Part shown: piece after piece, positions 34,132 to 43,748 of the stretch
Layout: every line of letters starts with the position of its first letter
Numbering within the stretch: position 1 is the first letter of the stretch
NCBI GenBank assembly: GCA_051875715.1
Contig: JBJEHD010000023.1
Location: 8,700-72,699, forward strand
Reading direction: 5' to 3'
Source of the DNA: DYCT01 sp051875715
Lineage (GTDB): Bacteria > Bacteroidota > Bacteroidia > Bacteroidales > Bacteroidaceae
Length of the DNA: 64,000 nucleotides
Made by a program: the position numbers and the translations under genes
Notes under the pieces: generated by a model
The model's input: only the letters and a program-made list of their open reading frames with translations
Databases searched by the model: none
Told to the model about the DNA's origin: nothing

Positions 34132-35080
34132 ACTCTTGGCCGGCCGAACGGCCGTACATCTTCAGCGCATCGGCCATCATCCCGCAGATCCGGTCGGCCA
34201 GCGAGGAGGGCTCCATCACCCTGACCTGTGCGCCCAGGCCGAGCAGGTGTGCGCAGAAGTCGGCGGTGGGACGCAGGCGGTAGGCATAGTCGGTCCAGTC
34301 CTCGCCTTGCCCGACAGTCCGCTGGCTATGGTGCAGAGGAAGGTCGCGGAGGTAATGGCGCTGTTTGCCGTAGGCGCGCAGGCGGATGTGCTCGGCGGGG
34401 GTTCCGTCGCCGACGACCACTCCGAAGCATTCGGCGAAATAGGCCTGGGCGTCGAAGTCGGGGCGGACCTCGAAGCGGACGTCCGTCAGTGCCAGGGCCT
34501 GTATGCGGTCGAACGAATAGACGCCGAAATAGTCGCGTTCGGGCTTCTCGGGCGTGGCGTCGCGGTGGAAGTGGGCAAGCACGTACCAGCGCTGGTTGAA
34601 CAACTTCAGGCAGTAGGGTTCGAAGTCCACCTCGCTGACGGTGTCGCTGTCGTAGCGGCGGTACTTCACGGCCACGCGCACCTTCCGCTTCATGGCTTCG
34701 ACGAACCGCGGCAGGTAGTCGTCGCACGGAACCTGCTGCAGCACGATGCGGTCGTGCAAGGCCTTGCAGTCCGCCACGACGTTGCCGACCGAAAGCGTGG
34801 CCACCATCCAGTTCTGCACCGTGTCTTCGCGCAGCACGTCCTCGTTGCCGATGTAGTATTGGTATCCCTGCTTGCGGTCGCAATCTACGTAGATGCCGAA
34901 GATGTCTTCGATGGCATCCTTGTGGCGGTTGAAGGTGGAGCGGGCCAGCCCCACCCCTCCGCTCATCTCCGTGTCGAGCCATTTCTCTTGGATTTCGGCA
35001 AAGGTAATCCTGCGGGCCCGTCTGATGGTGTTGACGAGCCAGATGTATTCTTTAAACAAGGTGGGTGTGGTCATGGCCAT
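34130..35080 (-). CDS. WYL-domain transcriptional regulator
   Basis: This 316-residue protein has an N-terminal winged-helix region (about residues 5-65) and a WYL domain (about residues 130-205) with VRVAVKYRRYDS and FNQRWYVLAHFH, then a C-terminal WCX-like extension. WYL proteins sense nucleic-acid or small-molecule ligands and commonly repress defence and DNA-repair operons. Its position upstream of the HIRAN, EVE-like and ATPase genes on the same strand makes it their likely regulator. The stop codon lies in the tip of the foldback element, so insertion may have altered the C-terminus. The ATG two codons in (35074) is an alternative start. Confidence 0.88.
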   Translation of the reverse strand: MAMTTPTLFKEYIWLVNTIRRARRITFAEIQEKWLDTEMSGGVGLARSTFNRHKDAIEDIFGIYVDCDRKQGYQYYIGNEDVLREDTVQNWMVATLSVGNVVADCKALHDRIVLQQVPCDDYLPRFVEAMKRKVRVAVKYRRYDSDTVSEVDFEPYCLKLFNQRWYVLAHFHRDATPEKPERDYFGVYSFDRIQALALTDVRFEVRPDFDAQAYFAECFGVVVGDGTPAEHIRLRAYGKQRHYLRDLPLHHSQRTVGQGEDWTDYAYRLRPTADFCAHLLGLGAQVRVMEPSSLADRICGMMADALKMYGRSAGQE

Positions 35081-35118
35081 GGTCGGGGAGGGTTAGTGGT
35101 TCGAACGATGCCCCGCAA

Positions 35119-35126
35119 CAAATCTA
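35119..35126 (-). promoter_or_regulatory. predicted -7 element of the WYL gene
   Basis: Minus-strand TAGATTTG matches TAnnTTTG, 38 bases before the WYL start. The nearest TTTG is only 13 bases upstream, which is shorter than usual. Confidence 0.3.
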
Positions 35127-35328
35127 CGACATTTCGGCACAAATTCCTCCCCTTCCCTTGTTTTATTTATTGCGGCCCACGGCTCTTTCGTTTAAGATGG
35201 CCTCCAACCATCAAAGATAATGCTATTTTACTGGGGGGGGACTCCACCGCGAGTTTTTGAATGCTTCTTCTTCCGCATTTCTGTAAACATTATAGCAGTT
35301 GTCCGCTAAATAGGGCATTGTAGTTTAT

Positions 35329-35414
35329 CGTTCAGCCTTGGCTGAACGGTCAAGTAGGTTATATTACTTTGCCATTGAGCCTATATCCTACGACCGTTCA
35401 GCCAAGGCTGAACG
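35329..35414. repeat. paired REP-like palindrome
   Basis: CGTTCAGCCTTGGCTGAACG at 35329-35348 and its exact reverse complement at 35395-35414 are each near-perfect palindromes. They flank a 46-base spacer whose own ends also pair in part (GTAGG with CCTAC). The unit resembles a BIME or REP pair. Confidence 0.75.
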
Positions 35415-35633
35415 CAAAGTGTAAGAGTATTGCTACGTGTTGGAACTTGCATCGCCTCAAAGGGGAAGGATACCTGCCAATGGTCTCCACCCTAATTTTT
35501 CTACGAATTAACAGCTTTATCGGACAGCAATATAAAAAAAACATCGGGGGGCGGTAAACACTTCGGACCGCATGAGTGCGCAGACGTCCTCGTTCGTATA
35601 CACGAAGAGAACATCAAAAACAACTTGCTTTTT

Positions 35634-37550
35634 ATGACGATACGAACAATCACCTGCGCGGCCGCACTGGCGGCCTCGCTCGCCACCGGTGCACAGTCGG
35701 TCTATCCAGGACTGTTTGCCGACCGGATGGAAGTGCCTCAGGCCGTCGGCACGGAGGCCGAGAGTTTCAACCTGTCCGACGTGCGCCTGCTGAAAGGCCG
35801 CTTCCGCGACAACCTGCTGCGCGACTCCGCCTGGATGATGTCCATCCCGACCGGACGGCTGCTGCACAGTTTCCGCACCCATGCCGGCGTGTTTGCCGGA
35901 CGCGAAGGCGGCTACATGACCGTCAGGAAACTGGGCGGATGGGAGTCGCTCGACTGCGACCTGCGAGGCCACACCACCGGGCACCTCCTCTCGGCCTACG
36001 CCCTGATGTATGCCGCCACGGGCAACGACGCCTTCCGCCTCAAGGGCGACAGCCTGGTGACGGGGCTGAAGGAGGTGCAAGACGCCTTGGCAAGCGGATA
36101 CCTCAGCGCGTTTCCCGAAGAACTCATCCGCCGAAACCTGCAGGGGAAAAGCGTCTGGGCTCCCTGGTACACGCTGCACAAACTGATGGCCGGACTGATG
36201 GACCAGTACCTCTATGCCCACAACGCGACGGCGCTCGGCGTGGTGAGCCGCATGGGCGACTGGGCCTACAACACACTGAAGGACCAGACCGAGGAGACCC
36301 GCCGGCGCATGATCCGAAACGAGTTCGGCGGCACGGGCGAGGCCTTTTACAACCTCTATGCCATCACGGGCGAGGAACGCTACCGCTGGCTGGCCGGCTA
36401 TTTCTACCACAACGACGTCATCGACCCTCTGAAAGCCGGACGCGACGAACTGGGCACGAAGCACACCAACACTTTCATCCCCAAGGTGCTGGCCGAAGCC
36501 CGGAAATACGAACTCGAGGGCGACGTGGAAAGCCGTGCCCTGACGGAATACTTCTGGCATCTGGTGACGGGTGCGCACACTTTTGCTCCGGGCTGTTGCA
36601 GCCAGAAGGAGCACTTCTTCGACCCCGCCCGGTTCTCGCACTACGCCAACGGCTACACGGGCGAGACCTGCTGCACCTACAACATGCTGAAACTCTCGCG
36701 CCACCTGTTCTGCTGGACGGCGGACTGCCGTGTGGCCGACTACTACGAGCGTGCGCTCTACAACCACATCCTGGGGCAGCAAGACCCCGAGTCGGGCATG
36801 GTGTGCTACTTCCTGCCGTTGGCCTCCGGCGCATACAAGGTCTACAGCACGCCCGAGAACTCGTTCTGGTGCTGCGTCGGCAGCGGGTTCGAGAGCCACG
36901 CCAAATATGCCGAGGCCATCTACTACAAGAACGACCACGACCTATACGTCAACCTGTTCATCCCCTCCGTGGCGGACTGGAAAGAGAAAGGGGTGCGCCT
37001 CACCCAGCAGACCGCCTTCCCCGAAGAGGAGACCACCCGGCTGACCATCGATGCCGACTCGCCCTGCCGCTTCGCCCTCTGCCTGCGCTATCCGTCGTGG
37101 AGCGGAAAGCCCACGGTGAAGGTGAACGGAAAGGCCGTACGCATCGGCGGGAAGGCCGGCTCGTACGTCCGCATCGACCGCCTGTGGCATCCGGGCGACC
37201 GCGTCGAAGCCACCTGGCCCATGAGCCTGCGCCTGGAGCCCACGCCGGACAATCCGCACAAGGCCGCCCTGCTCTACGGACCCATCGTGCTGGCCGCCGA
37301 ACGGGGGACGGAAGGCATGGAGGCACCGGCTCCCTTCTCCGACCCCGCCCGCTACAACGACTACTACACGTATGACTACCACATCCCGCCCCACCTGAGC
37401 GACACGCTCCTCATAGGCGGCCGTCCGCTTCGGCAGGTGGTGCGCCGGACGGGCCCCGGCCTGACCTTCACCACCGACGAGGGCTCGACGCTCCGTCCGC
37501 TCTACGACATCCACCGCCAGCGCTACGTGGTGTATTTCTCGCTCGAATAG
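35634..37550 (+). CDS. GH127 beta-L-arabinofuranosidase-like glycoside hydrolase
   Basis: This 638-residue secreted enzyme has a type I signal peptide (about residues 1-20) and the (alpha/alpha)6 barrel of the former DUF1680 family. Zn-thiolate residues match the family: E344 and C346 in GETCCTYN and the pair C413-C414 in WCCVGSG, equivalent to E338, C340, C417 and C418 of HypBA1. GH127 enzymes release L-arabinofuranose from beta-linked oligosaccharides. I chose the ATG at 35634. It heads the lyase/hydrolase series that continues with GH97, GH88 and a lyase after the foldback element. Confidence 0.88.
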   Translation: MTIRTITCAAALAASLATGAQSVYPGLFADRMEVPQAVGTEAESFNLSDVRLLKGRFRDNLLRDSAWMMSIPTGRLLHSFRTHAGVFAGREGGYMTVRKLGGWESLDCDLRGHTTGHLLSAYALMYAATGNDAFRLKGDSLVTGLKEVQDALASGYLSAFPEELIRRNLQGKSVWAPWYTLHKLMAGLMDQYLYAHNATALGVVSRMGDWAYNTLKDQTEETRRRMIRNEFGGTGEAFYNLYAITGEERYRWLAGYFYHNDVIDPLKAGRDELGTKHTNTFIPKVLAEARKYELEGDVESRALTEYFWHLVTGAHTFAPGCCSQKEHFFDPARFSHYANGYTGETCCTYNMLKLSRHLFCWTADCRVADYYERALYNHILGQQDPESGMVCYFLPLASGAYKVYSTPENSFWCCVGSGFESHAKYAEAIYYKNDHDLYVNLFIPSVADWKEKGVRLTQQTAFPEEETTRLTIDADSPCRFALCLRYPSWSGKPTVKVNGKAVRIGGKAGSYVRIDRLWHPGDRVEATWPMSLRLEPTPDNPHKAALLYGPIVLAAERGTEGMEAPAPFSDPARYNDYYTYDYHIPPHLSDTLLIGGRPLRQVVRRTGPGLTFTTDEGSTLRPLYDIHRQRYVVYFSLE

Positions 37551-37556
37551 ATTCTA

Positions 37557-37722
37557 AACCAAAAACGGTCATTAGGCCTTTATGCGCAAACGAACTTTCT
37601 TTTTGGCATCTGTTTTCCCGTTTCTCGGTTACAATGGAGCCCCATTGCGCCCTCAAAACGAGAACACATCTTCTCAAAAATAGAAGTTGTTGTCATCATA
37701 ACGCTAACAACCGATTTGGGTT
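37557..37722. repeat. foldback MITE-like element, copy 3
   Basis: This copy runs from AACCAAAAACGGTCATTAGG to ACCGATTTGGGTT, in the same orientation as copy 1. It sits seven bases after the GH127 stop and 85 bases before GH97, splitting what would otherwise be one enzyme series. Confidence 0.85.
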
Positions 37723-37806
37723 AAAAAAAAGATGGCCTGCCGCATTGAGTGTGGCGGGCCGCTTGTTCGTACACTGAAATAAAAACGCATAAAAAAAACA
37801 GCCCCT

Positions 37807-39753
37807 ATGATGAAACATCTCACACTCACGATGGGCGTGCTGGGCATGGCGGCCGTCCTCCATGCCGCCGACGGCCCCACGCTCCGCATCAGTTCGCCCG
37901 AAGGGTCGCACACGGCCGAGTTCCGTTCCGACGTCCGCCCCGACGGCACCCACGAACTGACCTATACCGTCTGCTTCGAAGGCCAACCCGTGCTGCTCCC
38001 GTCGCAGGCCGGCCTGCACGTCGACAACCGCACCTGGGAGATGGCCCTCGGCGTGCGCGACCTCGTACAGCCCCGCTGCTGGATGGACGACTTCAGCGTC
38101 GACTCCGTCCGCACGCTTCCCTCCGTCGACCAGACGTGGCATCCGCTCTACGGCGAGCGCAGCACCGTGCGCGACCGCTACAACGCCGCCACGCTCTACC
38201 TCTCGAAGAAAGACAAGAGCCAATACCGGCTGAACATCGAGGTGCGCGCCTACGACGAAGGCATCGCCTTCCGCTACTTCTTCCCCGAACATCCGAAAGC
38301 CATCTTCCACAAGGTGACGGCCGACCTGACGGAATACTCCTTCCCCGAAGGCACAATGGCTTGGGGCGAACAATGGGCGCAGGCCCGGGCCGAACGCCTG
38401 CCCGTGGGCGAACTGAAGCATCCCGTCGAACGCGCCCTGACCGTCGAACTGCCGAACGGCACGTGGGCCGCCCTGGCCGATGCCGACGTGGACGACTGGT
38501 GCCTGACCAAGTACGTGTCGTCGGAGGCGAAGCCCCACACGCTGACCTCCGTCATGTACAGCCCGGTGGACATCGTCACCTACTACGCCACGCCGTGGAA
38601 GGTGGTCATGGCCGCCCGCACGCCCGGCGAACTGCTGGAGCACAACGACATCCTGAACAACCTGAATACGCCCTGCGCCATCGCCGACGCCGACCAATGG
38701 GTGAAGCCGGGCACCATCATGCGCGAAACCACCATCACGACCGAAGGCGCACTGGCCACCATCGACTTCTGTGCGGCCCACCACATCCCCTACATGCTGT
38801 TCGACTGGCTGTGGTACCTGCCCTGCACCTCGCATGACGGCGATGCCACGAAGGTGGTGAGCAAGCTGGACCTGCCGCGCGTCGTCGCCTACGGCAAGGA
38901 GAAAGGTGTCGGCATCTGGCTCTACGTCAACCAGCACGCCCTGATGAAGCAGGCCCGCGAACTGTTTCCGCTGCTGCGCCAGTGGGGCATCGTGGGCGTG
39001 AAGTCGGGCTTCGTGCAGTATGCCAGCCACCGCTGGGCCACCTGGCTGCACGACCTGGTACGCCTGGCCGCCGACAACCACCTGCTCATGAACATCCACG
39101 ACGAGTTCCGCCCCTCCGGCTTCAGCCGTACCTACCCCAACCTGCTCACGCAAGAAGGCATCTGCGGCAACGAGGAGTTCCCCGACGCCACCCATAACGT
39201 GACGCTCCCCTTCACCCGCATGATCAACGGAGCGGCCGACTACACCATCTGCTATTTCGACCGTCGCATCAAGACCACCCACGCCCACCAGTTGGCCGCC
39301 TCGCTGGTGTTCTACAGCCCGCTGCAGACCATCTTCTGGTACGACAAGCCCTCCTACTACCACGGCGAGCCCGAAATCAGTTGGTTCGAGCAGCTGAAGA
39401 CCGTGTTCGACGAGTCGCACGTCATCGACGGCTATCCGGGCCGCCACATCACCATGGCCCGCCGGAACGGCCGCACCTGGTACGTCGGCACCATGACCAA
39501 CAACGACGCCCGCCAGGCCGACCTTGCCCTCGACTTCCTGGAGCAGGGCACCACCTACGTGGCCCACGTCTACACCGATGGAGGCGATGCCGTACAGACC
39601 CGCACCCACGTGGCCTGCCAGACCTTCCTGGTGGACGCACGCACGGTGCTCCACTTCCAGCTGAAGCCCAGCGGAGGAGCCGCCATCCGCCTCGTCCCGG
39701 CCGAGAAAGCCGAACTTAAAACCATCCGAAAATATAAAGGAAAACAACTATAA
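37807..39753 (+). CDS. GH97 family glycoside hydrolase, inverting-type active site
   Basis: This 648-residue secreted enzyme has a signal peptide (about residues 1-21), an N-terminal beta-super-sandwich (to about residue 290), a TIM barrel with GVKSGFVQYASHRWATW and MNIHDEFRPSGFSRTYPNL, and a C-terminal beta domain. GH97 contains inverting alpha-glucosidases (SusB) and retaining alpha-galactosidases. The retaining nucleophile Asp is missing from the VKSGF strand, while H431 and E433 match the inverting group's calcium/base positions, so an alpha-glucosidase-like inverting enzyme is most likely. This assignment is from recall of family motifs. GH88 follows 13 bases later. Confidence 0.88.
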   Translation: MMKHLTLTMGVLGMAAVLHAADGPTLRISSPEGSHTAEFRSDVRPDGTHELTYTVCFEGQPVLLPSQAGLHVDNRTWEMALGVRDLVQPRCWMDDFSVDSVRTLPSVDQTWHPLYGERSTVRDRYNAATLYLSKKDKSQYRLNIEVRAYDEGIAFRYFFPEHPKAIFHKVTADLTEYSFPEGTMAWGEQWAQARAERLPVGELKHPVERALTVELPNGTWAALADADVDDWCLTKYVSSEAKPHTLTSVMYSPVDIVTYYATPWKVVMAARTPGELLEHNDILNNLNTPCAIADADQWVKPGTIMRETTITTEGALATIDFCAAHHIPYMLFDWLWYLPCTSHDGDATKVVSKLDLPRVVAYGKEKGVGIWLYVNQHALMKQARELFPLLRQWGIVGVKSGFVQYASHRWATWLHDLVRLAADNHLLMNIHDEFRPSGFSRTYPNLLTQEGICGNEEFPDATHNVTLPFTRMINGAADYTICYFDRRIKTTHAHQLAASLVFYSPLQTIFWYDKPSYYHGEPEISWFEQLKTVFDESHVIDGYPGRHITMARRNGRTWYVGTMTNNDARQADLALDFLEQGTTYVAHVYTDGGDAVQTRTHVACQTFLVDARTVLHFQLKPSGGAAIRLVPAEKAELKTIRKYKGKQL

Positions 39754-39766
39754 ACAGACGCAAACC

Positions 39767-40990
39767 ATGAGAACAAGTTTACTGGGAACGGCTGCGGCCG
39801 CCCTCCTGCTCACCGCATGCGCCGGACGGGCGCAACTGGATGCCGACCGGATGCTGGACTACTGCGACCGGCAGGTGCACCGCACCCTCGATCGCATGCC
39901 CGACGCCGACGGACACACCGACTACACCCTCATGCCCCGCAACATCCTCAAGGGCGAACACACGTGGAACCGCCGCAAGGCCACGGCCGAGGAGTGGTGT
40001 TCCGGCTTCTGGCCCGGCGTGCTGTGGTATGACTACGAACATACGGGCGACGAACACATCCTTCGCGAAGCCGAACGCTTCACCGCCTCGCTGGAATTTC
40101 TGAGCCGCACGCCGGCCTTCGACCACGACCTGGGCTTCCTGGTCTTCTGCAGTTACGGCAACGGATACCGCCTGACGGGCAACGAAGACTACAAGCGCGT
40201 CATCCTGGCCACGGCCGACACGCTGGCCACCCTGTTCAACCCCACGGTGGGCACCATCCTCTCCTGGCCGCGCAACGTGGCCATGTTTGGCGGACACAAC
40301 ACCATCATGGACAACATGATCAACCTGGAGATGCTCTACTGGGCCGCCCGCCACGGAGGCAACGCCGCCCTGGCCGACATCGCCACCCGTCATGCCGAGA
40401 TCACGATGGCCCACCACTTCCGTCCGGACTATACGTCGTACCACGTGGCCGTCTACGACACGCTCGACGGCCGGTTCCTGCGCGGCTGCACCCACCAGGG
40501 CTATGCCGACCATTCGATGTGGGCGCGCGGACAGGCCTGGGCCATCTACGGCTTCACGGTGGTCTACCGCGAAACGCGCGACGTGCGTTTCCTCGACTTC
40601 GTGCAGCAGGCAACCGATGTCTACCTCGACCGCCTGCCCGCCGACAAGGTGCCTTACTGGGACTTTGACGCGCCGGACATCCCCCGGGCCCCGCGCGACG
40701 CTTCGGCCGCTGCCGTCGTCGCATCGGCCTTGCTGGAACTGAGCGGCTACGTCCCCGAAGCCAAGGCCACCGCCTACCGGCAGGCCGCCGAGGCGATGCT
40801 GGCCAGCCTGAGCAGCGACGCCTACCAAAGCCGCGAGCAGAACACCGCCTTCCTGCTCCACTCCACGGGCCACCATCCCGCCGAAAGCGAGATAGACGCC
40901 TCCATCATCTATGCCGACTACTATTACATCGAGGCACTGTTGCGCTTGAAGCGGCTGCAGGAAGGCCGTCCCGTGGTTGACCTCGACTAA
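39767..40990 (+). CDS. GH88 unsaturated glucuronyl hydrolase
   Basis: This 407-residue lipoprotein has a lipobox near residue 18 (LLTAC). GH88 enzymes hydrate the 4,5-unsaturated uronic acid left at the non-reducing end by polysaccharide lyases, releasing it. The two key aspartates are D121 in FDHDLGF and D182 in NTIMDNMINLE, 61 residues apart exactly as D88 and D149 of Bacillus UGL. The protein has the expected (alpha/alpha)6 motifs (GYADHSMWARGQAWAIYGF). Presence of this gene implies that a lyase acts in the same pathway; two candidate lyases are in the window. Confidence 0.9.
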   Translation: MRTSLLGTAAAALLLTACAGRAQLDADRMLDYCDRQVHRTLDRMPDADGHTDYTLMPRNILKGEHTWNRRKATAEEWCSGFWPGVLWYDYEHTGDEHILREAERFTASLEFLSRTPAFDHDLGFLVFCSYGNGYRLTGNEDYKRVILATADTLATLFNPTVGTILSWPRNVAMFGGHNTIMDNMINLEMLYWAARHGGNAALADIATRHAEITMAHHFRPDYTSYHVAVYDTLDGRFLRGCTHQGYADHSMWARGQAWAIYGFTVVYRETRDVRFLDFVQQATDVYLDRLPADKVPYWDFDAPDIPRAPRDASAAAVVASALLELSGYVPEAKATAYRQAAEAMLASLSSDAYQSREQNTAFLLHSTGHHPAESEIDASIIYADYYYIEALLRLKRLQEGRPVVDLD

Positions 40991-41017
40991 TCCCCCCGAA
41001 CCAAATCCATTCATCGC

Positions 41018-43738
41018 ATGAAATCCATCCCCCTTTTGAGCCTCGCCCTGTGCGGATGCCTTTCGGCCATGTCCCTGCAGGCCGACGAACACCCCTGCTA
41101 CCTCACCCGCCCCGAGGGACGGGCCGAGACGCTGCAACTCATCGAACGAGAAGCCTGGGCTAAGGAAGCCTACCGCCAACTGGCCGACCGCACCGACCGC
41201 TATGTGGAGCGCGTGCGCCGGCAGCCGGATTGGCTATTGTCGCGCTTGGCCATGTACTGGCATTCGCACGCCACCGACATATATATAAAAGGAGAGACCT
41301 TCGACCATGCCGGAGGCGAGGCCGCTCCGGTGCCCACCGTCCGCTACACCGGCACGCGCGGCACCTACCAGACACACAACCGTCCCCGGCTGGAGGACGT
41401 GGTGCCCTATGACGACGACGAGAACGGCTACGTCAGTTTCTGCAACAAGGCCCTGCCCGGCCAGCCGCAAGAGCGCGTCCACCCGTCGAAGACCGGACGG
41501 GCCATCGAGTCGCTCAACCGCGAAATCATGGGCATCGCCCGCGACGCCGCCTTCCTCTATTGGGTCAGCCGCGACGAGGACTATGCCCGCCTGGCCGCCG
41601 GCGTGTTCGACACCTACATGATGGGCATCTACTACCGCCACGTGCCCGTCGACCTCGACTACGGACACCAGCAGACGCTGGTGGGCATGTCGTCGTTCGA
41701 GGTAATCCACGAGGACATCCTCGACGAATTGGTGCCGCTCTACGATTTCCTCTACGATTACCTTGCCGAGCATCATGCCGAGCACATGGGGCACTACACC
41801 GCCGCCTTCAAGAAATGGGCGGACAACATCATCGCCAACGGCGTGCCCCACAACAACTGGAATCTGATGCAGGCCCGCTACGTGATGAGCATCGGCCTCG
41901 TCCTCGACGACGATGCCCGCTATGCCGACGGCAAGGGACGCTCCTACTACGTGGACTATGTGCTCAACCGCTCGTCCATCCGCCAGTGGAGCCTGAAACG
42001 CCTGGCCGACTACGGCTACGACCCCCGCACGGGCATCTGGGCCGAGTGTCCGGGCTACAGCGGCGTGGTGCTGGGCGACTACACCTCGTTCGTCCACCTG
42101 TTCGACCGCAACCTGGGCCGCGACCTCACCGAGGAACTGCCCGTCATCCCGCTGGCCGTCGAGGCTACGATGCAATACCTCTTCCCCAACGGCATGCTGT
42201 GCGGCTTCGGCGACACGCATCCCACCTACCCCAAGACCACACCCGTGGTCCGCATGATTCAAAACGCTCAGCACCACGGCAAGGTCGAGCAGGAGGCACG
42301 CTTCACAGCCCTGCTGAAGTGTCTCGACCCCACGGCCGGACAGGCGGCCCAGCCCAAGAAGGTGCGTGCGGCGGTGTCGTCGTTCTTCGAGGACAAGCCC
42401 CTGGAACTCCGTCCCGAGGTGGAGGCCGGCCGACCCGAGGACTACGTGTCGGCCCTGTTTCATGCGCCCAACGTGTCGTGGTTGGTGCAGCGCAACGGCA
42501 TGGACCCGCACCACAGCCTCATGGTGTCGCTCAACGGAAGTCTGGGCAACCACATGCACGCCAACGGCATCTCGATGGAACTCTACGGCAAAGGCTACGT
42601 GATGGGCCCCGACGCCGGCATCGGCCTGTACCTGTACAGCGGACTGGACTATGCCGAATACTATTCGCAGTTTCCGTCCCACAACACCGTGTGCGTCGAC
42701 GGCATCTCGTCCTACCCCGTCATGCGGAGCAACCACGCCTTCCGCCTGACGGCCAGTTTCCCGTCGGCCGACAGCCCCAAGGGCGTGTTCTTCCCCGCCA
42801 CTTTCAGCCAACTCGCCTTCCTCGAACCCGAGACGCAGGCCGACCAATTGCGCCAGACGGGCATCGTCGGCATCGGAGAGACGGGCGGCTACTACGTCGA
42901 CATCTTCCGCAGCCGGAAGACGGAGGGCGGCGACAAGATGCACGACTATTTCTACCACAACCTGGGCCAGACCCTCACGCTGACGGCGGCCGACGGCACT
43001 GACCTCGCCCTCCAGCCCACCGAGGAACTCAGTTTTGCCGGCGCACACCTGAGTGCCTACTCCTACCTCTACGAGAAGCAGATGGCCGAGACCGGACGCG
43101 ACGTGCTGGCCACCTTCACCATCCATCCGCGCGAAGGAGCCGACCTGTCAATGCGCCTGTGGATGAAGGGCGACACAGCCCGTCAGGTCTTCACCGCCCT
43201 GGCCCCCATGACCGAGGGTTACAGCCGCACGCCCGGCATGCCCTACGACATCAAGAAGCAGCCCACCCTCACCTACGTGGCCCGTCAGCGCGGCGAAGCC
43301 TGGACGCATCCGTTCGTGGCCGTCTTCGAACCCGCCACGACCGACGAACCCGGGCAGGTGGCCTCGGTGGCCTACCCCGTAGCCAAGGGCGAGGACGACA
43401 GCCACCCCGTGGCCCTGCGCATCACCCTGGCCGACGGACGCGAGGACGACCTCCTCTCGTCGGACAACAGCCGGGCGCTGTGCCGGCAGGACCGTCTGGA
43501 AGCCCGCGGAGCCTATGCCCTGCAGCGGAGCAGCCAAGGCCGGCCCCAACTGCTGATGCTGGCAGGCGGCACCTGGCTGAAGACCTCCACGGCCACGCTC
43601 CGCACCGAACAACCGGGCTCGGTGCTGCTGGAGCAACGCGCCGACGGCTGGTACTATACGGCCTCGGTGGATGCACGACTCACCCTGAGCGGACGCAAAT
43701 ACCGACTCAAGGCCACGCCGACCCCCGTCCGCCTGTAG
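41018..43738 (+). CDS. heparinase II/III-family polysaccharide lyase
   Basis: This 906-residue secreted protein has a signal peptide (about residues 1-22), an N-terminal alpha/alpha toroid (to about residue 430; HNNWNLMQARYVMSIG) and a beta-sandwich heparinase II/III domain with NHMHANGISMELYGKGYVMG near residue 510 and FPSHNTVCVDG near 555. This fold gives uronic-acid-specific lyases (PL12, 15, 17, 21, 33 and others); I cannot fix the family number. It is last in the GH127-GH97-GH88 series and ends in a long hairpin at 43749. Its unsaturated products would feed GH88. Confidence 0.78.
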   Translation: MKSIPLLSLALCGCLSAMSLQADEHPCYLTRPEGRAETLQLIEREAWAKEAYRQLADRTDRYVERVRRQPDWLLSRLAMYWHSHATDIYIKGETFDHAGGEAAPVPTVRYTGTRGTYQTHNRPRLEDVVPYDDDENGYVSFCNKALPGQPQERVHPSKTGRAIESLNREIMGIARDAAFLYWVSRDEDYARLAAGVFDTYMMGIYYRHVPVDLDYGHQQTLVGMSSFEVIHEDILDELVPLYDFLYDYLAEHHAEHMGHYTAAFKKWADNIIANGVPHNNWNLMQARYVMSIGLVLDDDARYADGKGRSYYVDYVLNRSSIRQWSLKRLADYGYDPRTGIWAECPGYSGVVLGDYTSFVHLFDRNLGRDLTEELPVIPLAVEATMQYLFPNGMLCGFGDTHPTYPKTTPVVRMIQNAQHHGKVEQEARFTALLKCLDPTAGQAAQPKKVRAAVSSFFEDKPLELRPEVEAGRPEDYVSALFHAPNVSWLVQRNGMDPHHSLMVSLNGSLGNHMHANGISMELYGKGYVMGPDAGIGLYLYSGLDYAEYYSQFPSHNTVCVDGISSYPVMRSNHAFRLTASFPSADSPKGVFFPATFSQLAFLEPETQADQLRQTGIVGIGETGGYYVDIFRSRKTEGGDKMHDYFYHNLGQTLTLTAADGTDLALQPTEELSFAGAHLSAYSYLYEKQMAETGRDVLATFTIHPREGADLSMRLWMKGDTARQVFTALAPMTEGYSRTPGMPYDIKKQPTLTYVARQRGEAWTHPFVAVFEPATTDEPGQVASVAYPVAKGEDDSHPVALRITLADGREDDLLSSDNSRALCRQDRLEARGAYALQRSSQGRPQLLMLAGGTWLKTSTATLRTEQPGSVLLEQRADGWYYTASVDARLTLSGRKYRLKATPTPVRL

Positions 43739-43748
43739 GCCGAGGGAG

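Larger units (their letters stand above)
35081..35633. other. 553-base intergenic region between the WYL gene and GH127
   Basis: It holds a minus-strand -7 element for the WYL gene, a run of G residues near 35236, the paired palindrome at 35329-35414, and an AT-rich leader before GH127. I see no gene; the small plus-strand frames have no family features. A TTACTTTG motif at 35364-35371, inside the palindrome pair, could be a weak -7 for the GH127 operon. Confidence 0.5.
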
